Below, piece by piece: positions 33,463 through 41,884 of a stretch of DNA of 64,000 nt (position 1 is the first letter of the stretch; each line of letters starts with the position of its first letter). The notes under the pieces are model-generated. The model was not told the origin of the DNA and did no database searches. It was given only the letters and a program-made list of their open reading frames with translations. This DNA is from Streptomyces sp. DH41 (GTDB taxonomy: Bacteria > Actinomycetota > Actinomycetes > Streptomycetales > Streptomycetaceae). The stretch spans positions 1 through 64,000 of the forward strand of contig NZ_JARVKY010000028.1 of NCBI RefSeq assembly GCF_029813785.1, in the 5' to 3' direction. A program made the translations under genes and the position numbers.

Positions 33463-35057
33463 CCGTCCTCGCCTCCACCCTCGACCCCACCGCCCCCGAC
33501 CACCGGGCAAGCCGCGAGACCATGCTCGCCAGACTCGCCGACCTCGACACCGAACACGCCAAGGCGCTGGCGGGCGGCGGAGACAAGTACGTCGCCCGGC
33601 ACCGGGAGCGCGGCAAACTGCTCGCCCGCGAGCGCGTCGAACTGCTCCTCGACCCCGACACGCCCTTCCTGGAACTGTCACCGCTGGCCGCCTGGGGCAG
33701 CGAACACGCGGTCGGCGGCTCCCTCGTCACCGGCATCGGCGTCGTCGAGGGCGTCGAGTGCCTGATCACCGCCAACGACCCGACCGTGCGCGGCGGCGCC
33801 AGCAACCCCTGGTCGCTGAAGAAGGCCCTGCGCGCCAACGACATCGCCCTCGCCAACCGGCTGCCCTGCGTCAGCCTCGTCGAGTCCGGCGGCGCCGACC
33901 TGCCCTCCCAGAAGGAGATCTTCATCCCCGGCGGCGCGATCTTCCGGGACCTCACCCGGCTGTCCGCCGCCGGCATCCCCACCGTCGCCGTCGTCTTCGG
34001 CAACTCGACCGCCGGGGGCGCGTACGTCCCCGGCATGTCCGACCACGTGATCATGGTCAAGGAGCGTGCCAAGGTGTTCCTCGGCGGGCCGCCGCTGGTG
34101 AGGATGGCCACCGGCGAGGAGAGCGACGACGAGTCGCTGGGCGGCGCCGAGATGCACGCGCGCACCTCCGGCCTCGCCGACCACTTCGCCGTGGACGAGC
34201 CGGACGCGCTCCGCCAGGCCCGCCGCGTCGTCGCCCGCCTGGGCCACCGCAAGGCGTACCCCGATCCGGGCCCGGCCGAGCCGCCGACGTACGACCCGGA
34301 GGAACTCCTCGGCATCGTCCCCGCAGACCTCAAGGCCCCCTTCGACCCGCGCGAGGTGATCGCCCGGATCGTCGACGCCTCCGACTTCGACGAGTTCAAG
34401 CCGTTGTACGGGACGAGCCTGACGACCGGCTGGGCGGCCCTGCACGGCTACCCGGTGGGCATCCTGGCCAACGCCCGAGGGGTGCTGTTCAGCGAGGAGT
34501 CGCAGAAGGCGGCCCAGTTCATCCAGCTCGCCAACCAGCGCGACATCCCGCTCCTCTTCCTGCACAACACCACCGGCTACATGGTCGGCAAGGAGTACGA
34601 GCAGGGCGGCATCATCAAACACGGCGCGATGATGATCAACGCGGTCAGCAACAGCCGCGTGCCCCACCTGTCCGTCCTCCTCGGCGCCTCCTACGGCGCC
34701 GGCCACTACGGCATGTGCGGCAGGGCCTACGACCCCCGATTCCTCTTCGCCTGGCCCAGCGCCAAGTCCGCCGTCATGGGCCCGCAGCAGCTCGCCGGCG
34801 TGCTCTCCATCGTCGCCCGCCAGTCCGCCGCCGCGAAGGGACAGCCGTACGACGACGAGGGCGACGCGGCGCTGCGCGCCATGGTGGAGCGGCAGATCGA
34901 GTCCGAGTCGCTGCCCATGTTCCTGTCCGGGCGCCTCTACGACGACGGTGTCATCGACCCGCGCGACACCCGCACCGTGCTCGGCCTGTGCCTGTCCGCC
35001 ATCCACACCGCGCCCTACCAGGGCGTGCGCGGTGGCTTCGGCGTCTTCCGCATGTGA
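33459..35057 (+). CDS. Acyl-CoA carboxylase beta subunit
   Basis: A 532-residue carboxyltransferase subunit that moves CO2 from carboxybiotin to an acyl-CoA. The two crotonase-like halves show GGSLVTGIG, GNSTAGGAYVPGM and FLHNTTGYMVGKEYEQGGIIKHGAMM. The pattern is closest to methylcrotonyl- or geranyl-CoA carboxylases rather than the propionyl-CoA type. GTG 33459 overlaps the previous stop. The biotin-bearing alpha subunit is encoded 14 bases downstream, so the two form one enzyme. Confidence 0.93.
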   Translation: MTVLASTLDPTAPDHRASRETMLARLADLDTEHAKALAGGGDKYVARHRERGKLLARERVELLLDPDTPFLELSPLAAWGSEHAVGGSLVTGIGVVEGVECLITANDPTVRGGASNPWSLKKALRANDIALANRLPCVSLVESGGADLPSQKEIFIPGGAIFRDLTRLSAAGIPTVAVVFGNSTAGGAYVPGMSDHVIMVKERAKVFLGGPPLVRMATGEESDDESLGGAEMHARTSGLADHFAVDEPDALRQARRVVARLGHRKAYPDPGPAEPPTYDPEELLGIVPADLKAPFDPREVIARIVDASDFDEFKPLYGTSLTTGWAALHGYPVGILANARGVLFSEESQKAAQFIQLANQRDIPLLFLHNTTGYMVGKEYEQGGIIKHGAMMINAVSNSRVPHLSVLLGASYGAGHYGMCGRAYDPRFLFAWPSAKSAVMGPQQLAGVLSIVARQSAAAKGQPYDDEGDAALRAMVERQIESESLPMFLSGRLYDDGVIDPRDTRTVLGLCLSAIHTAPYQGVRGGFGVFRM

Positions 35058-35071
35058 GGGGTGAGGGACCA

Positions 35072-36922
35072 GTGATCACATCCGTACTCGTCGCCAACCG
35101 GGGCGAGATCGCCTGCCGGATCTTCCGCACCTGCCGTGAGTCGGGAATCCGGACCGTCGCCGTGCACTCGGACGCCGACGAGAACGCCCTCCACACGCGC
35201 GTGGCCGACGCGGCCGTACGACTGCCGGGCACCGCCTCCGCCGACACCTACCTGCGCGGCGACCTGATCGTGAAGGCCGCTGTCGCCGCCGGCGCCGACG
35301 CCGTCCACCCCGGCTACGGATTCCTCTCCGAGAACGCCGGCTTCGCCCGCGCCGTCACCGACGCGGGCCTGACCTGGATCGGACCGCCCCCCGAGGCCAT
35401 CGAGGCGATGGCGTCCAAGACGCGCGCCAAGGAACTGATGGGCGTCGCGCCCCTCGGCCGGGTCACCGAGGCGGACCTGCCGGTGCTGGTGAAGGCGGCG
35501 GCGGGCGGCGGCGGACGCGGCATGCGCGTCGTACGGCGCCTCGCCGACCTCGACGCCGAACTGGCCGCCGCCCGCGCGGAGGCGGCGAGCGCCTTCGGCG
35601 ACGGCGAGGTGTTCGTGGAGCCCTACGTCGAGAACGGCCGGCACGTCGAGGTGCAGATCCTCGCCGACACCCACGGCACGGTATGGGCGCTCGGCACCCG
35701 CGACTGCTCCCTCCAGCGCCGCCACCAGAAGGTGATCGAGGAGGCCCCCGCACCGGGCCTGAGCGCATCACTCACACAGGACCTGTACGAGCGGGCGGTC
35801 CGCGCCGCCCGCGCCGTCGACTACGCCGGCGCCGGGACCGTCGAGTTCCTCGTCGCGGACGGCAAGGCGCACTTCCTGGAGATGAACACCCGCCTCCAGG
35901 TCGAACACCCCGTCACGGAGGCGGTCTTCGGCGTCGACCTCGTCGCCCTCCAGCTCCGTATCGCCGAAGGCCACGCCCTGGAAACCGACCCACCGCCCGC
36001 GCGTGGCCACGCCGTCGAGGCCCGCCTGTACGCCGAGGACCCCGCGAACGGCTGGGCCCCGCAGACCGGCCGCCTGCACCGCCTCACCGTCCCCGACGGC
36101 ATCCGCCTCGACACCGGCTGCACCGACGGCGACGACATCGGCGTCCACTACGACCCGATGCTCGCCAAGGCCGTCGCCCACGCACCCACCCGCGCCGAGG
36201 CCGTCCGCCGCCTCGCCGGCGCCCTGGAACGGGCCGCGATCCACGGCCCGGTCACCAACCGGGACCTCCTCGTGCGCTCCCTGCGGCACGAGGAGTTCAC
36301 GTCCGCCCGCATGGACACCGGCTTCTACGACCGCCACCTGGCCGGCCTGACGTCACCGGCCCCGGACCCCCTCGCGCCCCTGGCCGCCGCCCTCGCCGAC
36401 GCCCACGGCCGCTCCCGGTTCGGCGGCGGCTGGCGGAACGTCCCGTCACAGCCCCAGCTCAAGCGGTACGCCGTGGCGGGCGAGGAGCACGAGGTCCGCT
36501 ACCACCACACCCGTACCGGCCCCGCCGCCGACGGCGTACGCGTCGTCCACGCCGACGCCCGCCTCGTCGTCCTCGAATCCGACGGCGTACAGCGCCGCTA
36601 CGAGGTCGCCCGCTACGGCGACCAGGTCCACGTGGGCAGCACCCGCCTCACCGCCCTGCCCCGCTTCCCCGACCCCGCCACCCAGCACGCCCCCGGCTCC
36701 CTCCTCGCCCCCATGCCCGGCACGGTCGTCCGCGTCGCGGAGGGCCTGACGGAGGGGGTGACCGTCCAGGCCGGCCAGCCCCTCCTGTGGCTGGAGGCGA
36801 TGAAGATGGAACACCGGATCACCGCCCCGGTCACCGGCACGCTGGCCTCCCTCAACGCCGAACCGGGCAGGCAAGTGGAGGTCGGCGCCCTCTTGGCCGT
36901 AGTGGAGGGAGACGCCGAGTAG
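35072..36922 (+). CDS. Acyl-CoA carboxylase alpha subunit (biotin carboxylase plus BCCP)
   Basis: A 616-residue subunit with the biotin carboxylase domain (VLVANRGEIACRIFRTCRE to about residue 440) and a C-terminal biotin domain with LEAMKMEH (biotinylated Lys near 578). ATP-grasp motifs KAAAGGGGRGMRVV and EMNTRLQVEHPVTE are intact. The segment before the glycine loop (ELMGVAPLGRVTEADL) is about ten residues shorter than in typical homologues. The GTG at 35072 follows GAGGGACC. It pairs with the preceding beta subunit. Confidence 0.93.
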   Translation: MITSVLVANRGEIACRIFRTCRESGIRTVAVHSDADENALHTRVADAAVRLPGTASADTYLRGDLIVKAAVAAGADAVHPGYGFLSENAGFARAVTDAGLTWIGPPPEAIEAMASKTRAKELMGVAPLGRVTEADLPVLVKAAAGGGGRGMRVVRRLADLDAELAAARAEAASAFGDGEVFVEPYVENGRHVEVQILADTHGTVWALGTRDCSLQRRHQKVIEEAPAPGLSASLTQDLYERAVRAARAVDYAGAGTVEFLVADGKAHFLEMNTRLQVEHPVTEAVFGVDLVALQLRIAEGHALETDPPPARGHAVEARLYAEDPANGWAPQTGRLHRLTVPDGIRLDTGCTDGDDIGVHYDPMLAKAVAHAPTRAEAVRRLAGALERAAIHGPVTNRDLLVRSLRHEEFTSARMDTGFYDRHLAGLTSPAPDPLAPLAAALADAHGRSRFGGGWRNVPSQPQLKRYAVAGEEHEVRYHHTRTGPAADGVRVVHADARLVVLESDGVQRRYEVARYGDQVHVGSTRLTALPRFPDPATQHAPGSLLAPMPGTVVRVAEGLTEGVTVQAGQPLLWLEAMKMEHRITAPVTGTLASLNAEPGRQVEVGALLAVVEGDAE

Positions 36923-37004
36923 GGGCGCGGGGCCGCATCGAACATGCGGCTTGGCCGCGTGGGCGCGACCAGTCACGACGAAACCCGCAGCCCGAAGGAG
37001 CACA

Positions 37005-38159
37005 GTGACCACCCTCATCGAATCCGACGAGCACAAGTCCCTCCGCGAAGCGGTATCCACCTTCGCCAGGAACCACCCCCGCACCCTCGGCGCCGACAAC
37101 GAACACTTCTGGCGGGAAGCCGCCAAGCTCGGCTACATCGGCGTCAACCTGCCGGAGGAATACGGCGGTGGCGGCGGCGGAATCACCGAACTCTCCCTCG
37201 TCCTCGAAGAGATGGGCGCCGCCGGCAACCCCCTGCTGATGATGATCGTCTCCCCGGCGATCTGCGGCACCGTCCTCGCCCGCTTCGGCACCGAGGCCCA
37301 GAAACAGGACTGGCTCCCCACCCTCGCCGACGGCACCCGCATGATGTCCTTCGGCATCACCGAACCCGACGCCGGTTCCAACAGCCACCGCATCACCACG
37401 ACCGCCCGCCGCGACGGCGGCGACTGGATCCTCACCGGCCGCAAGGTCTTCATCAGCGGCGTCGACATCTCCGACGCCACCCTCGTCGTCGGCCGCATGG
37501 AGACCGTGCCCACCAAAGAGGGTCGCCCCGGCAAGCTCAAGCCCTGCCTGTTCATCGTCCCCCGCGACACCCCCGGCTTCGAGCGCCGTCGGATCGACAT
37601 GGAACTGAACGCCGCCGAGAAGCAGTTCGAGCTGACCCTCGACGACGTACGGCTGCCCGCCGACGCCCTGGTGGGCGACGAGGACGCGGGTCTCCTCCAG
37701 CTCTTCGCCGGCCTCAACCCCGAGCGGATCATGACGGCGGCCTTCGGTATCGGCATGGGCCGCTACGCGCTCACCCGCGCCCTCGACTACGCCCGCGAGC
37801 GCACCGTCTGGAAGACCCCCATCGGCGCCCACCAGGCCATCGCCCACCCCCTCGCCCAGGCCCACATCGACCTCGAACTGGCCCGCCTGATGACGCAGAA
37901 GGCGGCGCATCTGTACGACGCCGGGGACGACATGGGCGCCGGTGAGGCCGCCAACATGGCCAAGTACGCGGCGGGGGAGGCCTGCGTGAAGGCCGTCGAC
38001 CAGGCCGTGCACACCCTCGGCGGCAACGGACTCACCCGTGAGTTCGGACTGGCCTCGCTGATCACGGCGTCGCGCGTGGCCCGTATCGCCCCGGTGAGCC
38101 GGGAGATGATCCTCAACTACGTCTCCCACCAGACCCTGGGCCTGCCCAAGTCGTACTAG
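37005..38159 (+). CDS. Acyl-CoA dehydrogenase
   Basis: A 384-residue FAD enzyme that introduces an alpha-beta double bond into an acyl-CoA. SFGITEPDAGSNSHRI is the FAD signature, and VHTLGGNGLTREFGLASL lies in the C-terminal FAD/dimer region. The catalytic base is probably the Glu of LTREFGL, by analogy with short branched-chain enzymes. GTG 37005 has AAGGAG 4 bases upstream. In the pathway it would act before carboxylation and hydration. In S. coelicolor the next gene is, from memory, a 4-coumarate-CoA ligase; here only its remnant follows. Confidence 0.93.
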   Translation: MTTLIESDEHKSLREAVSTFARNHPRTLGADNEHFWREAAKLGYIGVNLPEEYGGGGGGITELSLVLEEMGAAGNPLLMMIVSPAICGTVLARFGTEAQKQDWLPTLADGTRMMSFGITEPDAGSNSHRITTTARRDGGDWILTGRKVFISGVDISDATLVVGRMETVPTKEGRPGKLKPCLFIVPRDTPGFERRRIDMELNAAEKQFELTLDDVRLPADALVGDEDAGLLQLFAGLNPERIMTAAFGIGMGRYALTRALDYARERTVWKTPIGAHQAIAHPLAQAHIDLELARLMTQKAAHLYDAGDDMGAGEAANMAKYAAGEACVKAVDQAVHTLGGNGLTREFGLASLITASRVARIAPVSREMILNYVSHQTLGLPKSY

Positions 38160-38185
38160 CCCTTCCCGGCCGTCCCGGAGGAACC

Positions 38186-38308
38186 GTGTTCCGCAGCGAG
38201 TACCCAGACGTTCCGCCCGCCGACCTGCCCCTCCACGACCGTCCGCCGGGTCACCCCCCGTCGACGGTGTGCCCGGGGAAGCGCCTGCGACCGGGGAAGC
38301 ACTCGTGA
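38186..38308 (+). pseudogene. Remnant of a 4-coumarate-CoA-ligase-like gene
   Basis: GGAGGA and a GTG start open a 40-codon frame beginning VFRSEYPDVPPADLPLHD. This matches, from memory, the N-terminus of the Streptomyces 4CL-type ligase (MFRSEYADVPPVDLPIHD). After that the sequence becomes Pro/Arg-rich, enters a minisatellite and stops. About 500 codons, including all AMP-binding motifs, are missing. In S. coelicolor (SCO4383) the full gene occupies this place between the dehydrogenase and hydratase genes. Deletion is the best explanation. Confidence 0.72.
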
Positions 38309-38428
38309 CCGGGGAAGCATCCGTGACCGGGGAGCGCCCGTGACCGGGGAAGCATCCGTGACCGGGGAGCGCCCGTGACCGGGGAAGCATCCGCGACCGG
38401 GGGAGCGCCCGTGACCGGGGAAGCGCCC
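38269..38428 (+). repeat. 17/18-bp minisatellite with repeated SD-like/GTG units
   Basis: Nine head-to-tail units, lengths 18-18-18-17-18-17-18-18-18. The consensus is GTGACCGGGGAAGCATCC, with GTGACCGGGGAGCGCCC as the 17-base form. Most units begin with GTG, and each carries a CCGGGGA(A)G stretch that would serve as ribosome-binding site for the next unit's GTG, 6-8 bases on. The 17-base units shift the reading frame, so the frames of successive starts differ. The array replaces the missing ligase gene and runs into the hydratase start. Confidence 0.9.
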
Positions 38429-39157
38429 TTGATCGGCCGCACGCGTGCGCGGGGCGTCGAGACCCTCACCCTCGACTCCCCGCACAACCGCAACGCCCTC
38501 TCGGCCGCCCTCGTCGGCGACCTGGCCACCGCCCTCGCCGACGCCGGTCGCGACACCGGCGTCCGCGCGGTCCTCCTCACCCACACCGGCAACACCTTCA
38601 GCGCCGGCGCCGACCTGCGCGACCCGCCCGGCCCGGACGCCCTCGTCGGCCTGCTCCGGCAGATCGCCGAGCTGCCGAAACCGGTCGTCGCCCGCGTCGC
38701 CGGGCACGTCCGCGCGGGCGGCCTCGGCCTGCTCGCCGCCTGCGACATCGCGGGCGCGTCCACCGCGTCGACGTTCGCCTTCACCGAGGTCCGCATCGGC
38801 GTGGCCCCCGCCGTCATCGCCCTGCCCCTCCTGCCCCGCACCGACCCCCGTGCCCTCGCCCGCTACTACCTCACCGGCGAGCGCTTCGACGCCGCCGAGG
38901 CCGCCCGGATCGGCCTGGTCACGGCGGCGGGCGACGACGTGGACGCCGTACTCGAACCCGTACTGGACGGTGTGCGGCGCGCCTCACCACAGGCTCTGGC
39001 CGAGACGAAACGGCTGCTCACGGCTAGGGTGCTGGAGGCCTTCGACCGGGACGCGGCCGACCTGACGGCGCTCTCGGCCCGGCTGTTCGCCTCCCCGCAG
39101 GCCCGCGAGGGGATGACGGCCTTCCTCGAACGACGGGATCCTCCATGGGTGGTGTGA
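38411..39157 (+). CDS. Enoyl-CoA hydratase/isomerase
   Basis: A 248-residue crotonase-fold protein. TLDSPHNRNALSAALV, NTFSAGADLRDPP (oxyanion loop) and VRAGGLGLLAACDIAGAS are the family motifs. It would hydrate the enoyl-CoA produced by the operon's dehydrogenase and carboxylase. The start is uncertain because the minisatellite offers repeated GTGs: 38411 (last unit, GGGGGAG upstream) is preferred, 38375 is in frame and equally spaced, and TTG 38429 is possible. Its 3' end overlaps the TetR gene by 13 bases. Confidence 0.88.
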   Translation: MTGEAPLIGRTRARGVETLTLDSPHNRNALSAALVGDLATALADAGRDTGVRAVLLTHTGNTFSAGADLRDPPGPDALVGLLRQIAELPKPVVARVAGHVRAGGLGLLAACDIAGASTASTFAFTEVRIGVAPAVIALPLLPRTDPRALARYYLTGERFDAAEAARIGLVTAAGDDVDAVLEPVLDGVRRASPQALAETKRLLTARVLEAFDRDAADLTALSARLFASPQAREGMTAFLERRDPPWVV

Positions 39158-39831
39158 GCGGCGCCGTGAACACGGCCGACCGCGCGGAGCGCGTTCCCAA
39201 GCAGGACCGCAGCCGGGCCACCCGGCGACGGCTCCTCGAAGCCGCCGTGTCCTGCCTCGCCGAACGCGGCTGGGCGGGCTCCACGGTCTCCGTCGTCGCC
39301 GAACACGCCGGAGTCTCCCGCGGCGCCGCCCAGCACCACTTCCCGACCCGCGAGGACCTCTTCACGGCGGCCGTGGAGTACGTGGCGGAGGAACGATCCG
39401 GCGCGCTGCGCGCCCTGTTCCCCGAGGGCGCGGCGGCCGGCGACCGCCGGGCCGTGGTGTCCGCCCTGGTCGACCTCTACACCGGCCCGCTGTTCCGCGC
39501 CGCCCTCCACCTGTGGGTGGCGGCGTCCGACGAGGAGCAGCTGCGCGGCCGGGTCACCGAGCTGGAGGCCCGCGTCGGCCGCGAGACGCACCGCATCGCC
39601 GTCGACCTCCTCGGCGCCGACGAGAGTCGCCCCGGCGCCCGCGAAACCGTCCAGGGCTTCCTGGACATGGCCCGCGGCCTGGGCCTCGCCAACCTCCTCA
39701 CGGACGACGGGGACCGCCGCGAACGGGTGGTCGAGCAGTGGGCACGGCTGCTGGACGGAGCGCTGGACCGAGGCCTGGGCTCCGGCGAACCGGCGTCCGC
39801 GGTGACGCCGTCGACGGAGTTCACGGACTGA
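39145..39831 (+). CDS. TetR-family regulator, last gene of catabolic operon
   Basis: A 228-residue repressor with N-terminal helix-turn-helix (RRRLLEAAVSCLAERGWAGSTVSVVAEHAGVSRGAAQHHFPTREDLF) and a TetR ligand domain. It overlaps the hydratase gene by 13 bases and so is co-expressed with the enzymes. An autoregulated repressor sensing the pathway's acyl-CoA is the likely role. The CAAGC-GT-GCTTG palindrome at 30905 is a candidate target. Its tail overlaps the convergent pdxH gene by 11 bases. Confidence 0.9.
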   Translation: MGGVSGAVNTADRAERVPKQDRSRATRRRLLEAAVSCLAERGWAGSTVSVVAEHAGVSRGAAQHHFPTREDLFTAAVEYVAEERSGALRALFPEGAAAGDRRAVVSALVDLYTGPLFRAALHLWVAASDEEQLRGRVTELEARVGRETHRIAVDLLGADESRPGARETVQGFLDMARGLGLANLLTDDGDRRERVVEQWARLLDGALDRGLGSGEPASAVTPSTEFTD

Positions 39832-40507
39832 GCCGCTCCACCCGCCAGCCCCCGTCCGCGTCCGCCACGTACCGCAGCCGGTCGTGCAGCCGGTTCTCCC
39901 GGCCCTGCCAGAACTCCACCTCCCGCGGCACCACCCGGAAGCCGCCCCAGTGCGGCGGCGCCGGCACCTGCTCGCCCTCCGGATAGCGCGCCGCCAGCTC
40001 GGCGTACGCGGCGTCCAGGGCGCTCCGGCCGGCCACCACCGAGGACTGGGCGCTGGCCCAGGCACCCAGCTGGGAGCCGTGCGGCCGGGTCCGGAAGTAC
40101 GCGGCGGTCTCGTCCCGCCCGGTACGCCGCGCGACGCCCGTCACGATCACCTGCCGGGCCATCGGATGCCAGGGGAACAGCAGCGAGACGTGCGGGTTCT
40201 CGCCCAGCTCGCGCGCCTTGCGGGAGTCGTAGTTGGTGTAGAAGACGAACCCCCGCTCGTCGAAGTGCTTCAGCAGCACCGTGCGGGAGCTGGGCCGGCC
40301 CCGCGCGTCCGCCGTGGAGACGACCACGGCGTTCGGCTCGAACAGCCCGCCCTCCGTCGCGGCCTGTTTGAACCAGCGGGCGAACTGCTCGACCGGAGTG
40401 GCGGGGAGCTCGGCCTCCGAGAGCCCCTCGGCCCGGTACTGCTTGCGCATCGAGGCGAGATCGAAGGGGACGGCGGGCCCGGACGGAACGGCATCACGGT
40501 CGGTCAC
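39821..40507 (-). CDS. pdxH: Pyridoxamine 5'-phosphate oxidase
   Basis: A 228-residue FMN enzyme that oxidises pyridoxine/pyridoxamine phosphate to pyridoxal phosphate. RKQYRAEGLSEAELPATPVEQFARW at the N-terminus, RTVLLKHFDERGFVFYTNYDSRKARELGENP (FMN and substrate site) and WGGFRVVPREVEFWQGRENRLHDRL are all conserved. The GTG at 40507 is preceded by AGGATGG. It is divergent from the citrate synthase. A second PNPOx-family gene begins at the right edge of the window. Confidence 0.95.
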   Translation of the reverse strand: MTDRDAVPSGPAVPFDLASMRKQYRAEGLSEAELPATPVEQFARWFKQAATEGGLFEPNAVVVSTADARGRPSSRTVLLKHFDERGFVFYTNYDSRKARELGENPHVSLLFPWHPMARQVIVTGVARRTGRDETAAYFRTRPHGSQLGAWASAQSSVVAGRSALDAAYAELAARYPEGEQVPAPPHWGGFRVVPREVEFWQGRENRLHDRLRYVADADGGWRVERLSP

Positions 40508-40558
40508 GCGGCCATCCTGCCGTATCCGCGCCGATCCCTCCGTGTCCTTCGTCACGCA

Positions 40559-40598
40559 GTGGCACTGAGTGCCGCGACCACTCCCCAAACGTGGCACT
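40559..40598. promoter_or_regulatory. GTGGCACT direct repeats and palindrome
   Basis: GTGGCACT occurs at 40559-40566 and 40591-40598, 32 bases (three helical turns) apart, both followed by (G/C)AG. GGCACT-GA-GTGCC (40561-40573) is also palindromic up to one base. The site lies between the divergent pdxH and citrate synthase genes and may be an operator. Confidence 0.4.
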
Positions 40599-40783
40599 CA
40601 GGGATATCGTGCTTGCTGCCGGTCCGGTTGGATGACCGTCGGCCGAACGGGGCATCACAGGGGTGACCGCCAGGACCGCGAGTCGACGACACGACCGTGG
40701 ATCCAAGGGACTCGAAGGGTCCCGGGGGCGCCGCACCGCCTTCGCACAGGTCGCCACACATCACGATCACGAGGAGCCGCCTG

Positions 40784-41884
40784 ATGTCCGACTTCGTACC
40801 CGGGCTCGAGGGAGTCATCGCGTTCGAAACGGAGATCGCCGAACCCGACAAGGAGGGCGGCGCCCTCCGCTACCGAGGCGTGGACATCGAGGACCTCGTC
40901 GGGCACGTGTCCTTCGGCAATGTCTGGGGCCTGCTCGTCGACGGCGCCTTCAACCCCGGCCTGCCGCCCGCGGAGCCCTTCCCCATCCCCGTCCACTCCG
41001 GCGACATCCGCGTCGACGTGCAGTCGGCGCTCGCCATGCTCGCACCGGTCTGGGGTCTCGAACCGCTCCTGGACATCGACGCCGAGCAGGCCCGCGCCGA
41101 CCTCGCCCGCGCCGCCGTCATGGCCCTGTCCTACGTCGCCCAGTCGGCCCGCGGCCAGGGCCGGCCCATGGTCCCGCAGCGCGAGATCGACAAGGCGAAC
41201 TCGATCACCGAACGCTTCATGATCCGCTGGCGCGGCGAGCCCGACCCCAAGCACGTCGCCGCGGTCGACGCCTACTGGACCTCGGCCGCCGAACACGGCA
41301 TGAACGCGTCCACCTTCACCGCCCGCGTCATCGCCTCCACCGGCGCCGACGTGGCCGCGGCCCTCTCCGGCGCCGTCGGCGCCATGTCCGGCCCGCTGCA
41401 CGGCGGCGCCCCCTCCCGCGTCCTGCACATGATCGAGGAGATCGAGCGCACCGGCGACGCCGAGGCCTACGTCAGGAAGACCCTAGACGCGGGTGAACGC
41501 CTCATGGGCTTCGGCCACCGCGTCTACCGCGCGGAGGACCCCCGCGCCCGCGTCCTGCGCCGCACCGCCCGCGAACTGGGCGCACCCCGCTACGAGGTCG
41601 CCGAAGCCCTGGAGAAGGCCGCCCTGGCGGAACTCCACGCCCGCCGCCCCGACCGCGTCCTGGCCACCAACGTCGAGTTCTGGGCCGCCATCATGCTGGA
41701 CTTCGCCGAGGTCCCGGCCCACATGTTCACCTCGATGTTCACCTGCGCCCGCACGGCCGGCTGGTCGGCCCACATCCTCGAACAGAAGCGCACCGGCCGC
41801 CTGGTCCGCCCCTCCGCCCGCTACGTGGGCCCCGGCTCCCGCGACCCGCGCGAGATCGAGGGCTACGCCGACATCGCGAACTGA
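40784..41884 (+). CDS. Citrate synthase (CitA-like/2-methylcitrate-type subgroup)
   Basis: A 366-residue enzyme of the dimeric, short citrate synthase group that condenses acetyl-CoA or propionyl-CoA with oxaloacetate. Active-site blocks are visible: EHGMNASTFTARV (first His), GPLHGGAPSRVLHM (second His region) and GFGHRVYRAEDPRA (third His and CoA site). It is shorter than the main hexameric type, so it may be the second citrate synthase (S. coelicolor SCO4388 from memory). ATG 40784 has GAGGAG 7 bases upstream. A large structured terminator follows. Confidence 0.92.
   Translation: MSDFVPGLEGVIAFETEIAEPDKEGGALRYRGVDIEDLVGHVSFGNVWGLLVDGAFNPGLPPAEPFPIPVHSGDIRVDVQSALAMLAPVWGLEPLLDIDAEQARADLARAAVMALSYVAQSARGQGRPMVPQREIDKANSITERFMIRWRGEPDPKHVAAVDAYWTSAAEHGMNASTFTARVIASTGADVAAALSGAVGAMSGPLHGGAPSRVLHMIEEIERTGDAEAYVRKTLDAGERLMGFGHRVYRAEDPRARVLRRTARELGAPRYEVAEALEKAALAELHARRPDRVLATNVEFWAAIMLDFAEVPAHMFTSMFTCARTAGWSAHILEQKRTGRLVRPSARYVGPGSRDPREIEGYADIAN

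Noticed and set aside
38269..38428. Possible CRISPR array
   Set aside because: Units are head-to-tail without unique spacers and 17-18 bases long, so it is a minisatellite.
40593..40620. Sigma-54-type TGGCAC promoter before citrate synthase
   Set aside because: Streptomyces lack sigma-54 and the downstream TTGC is not at the required spacing.
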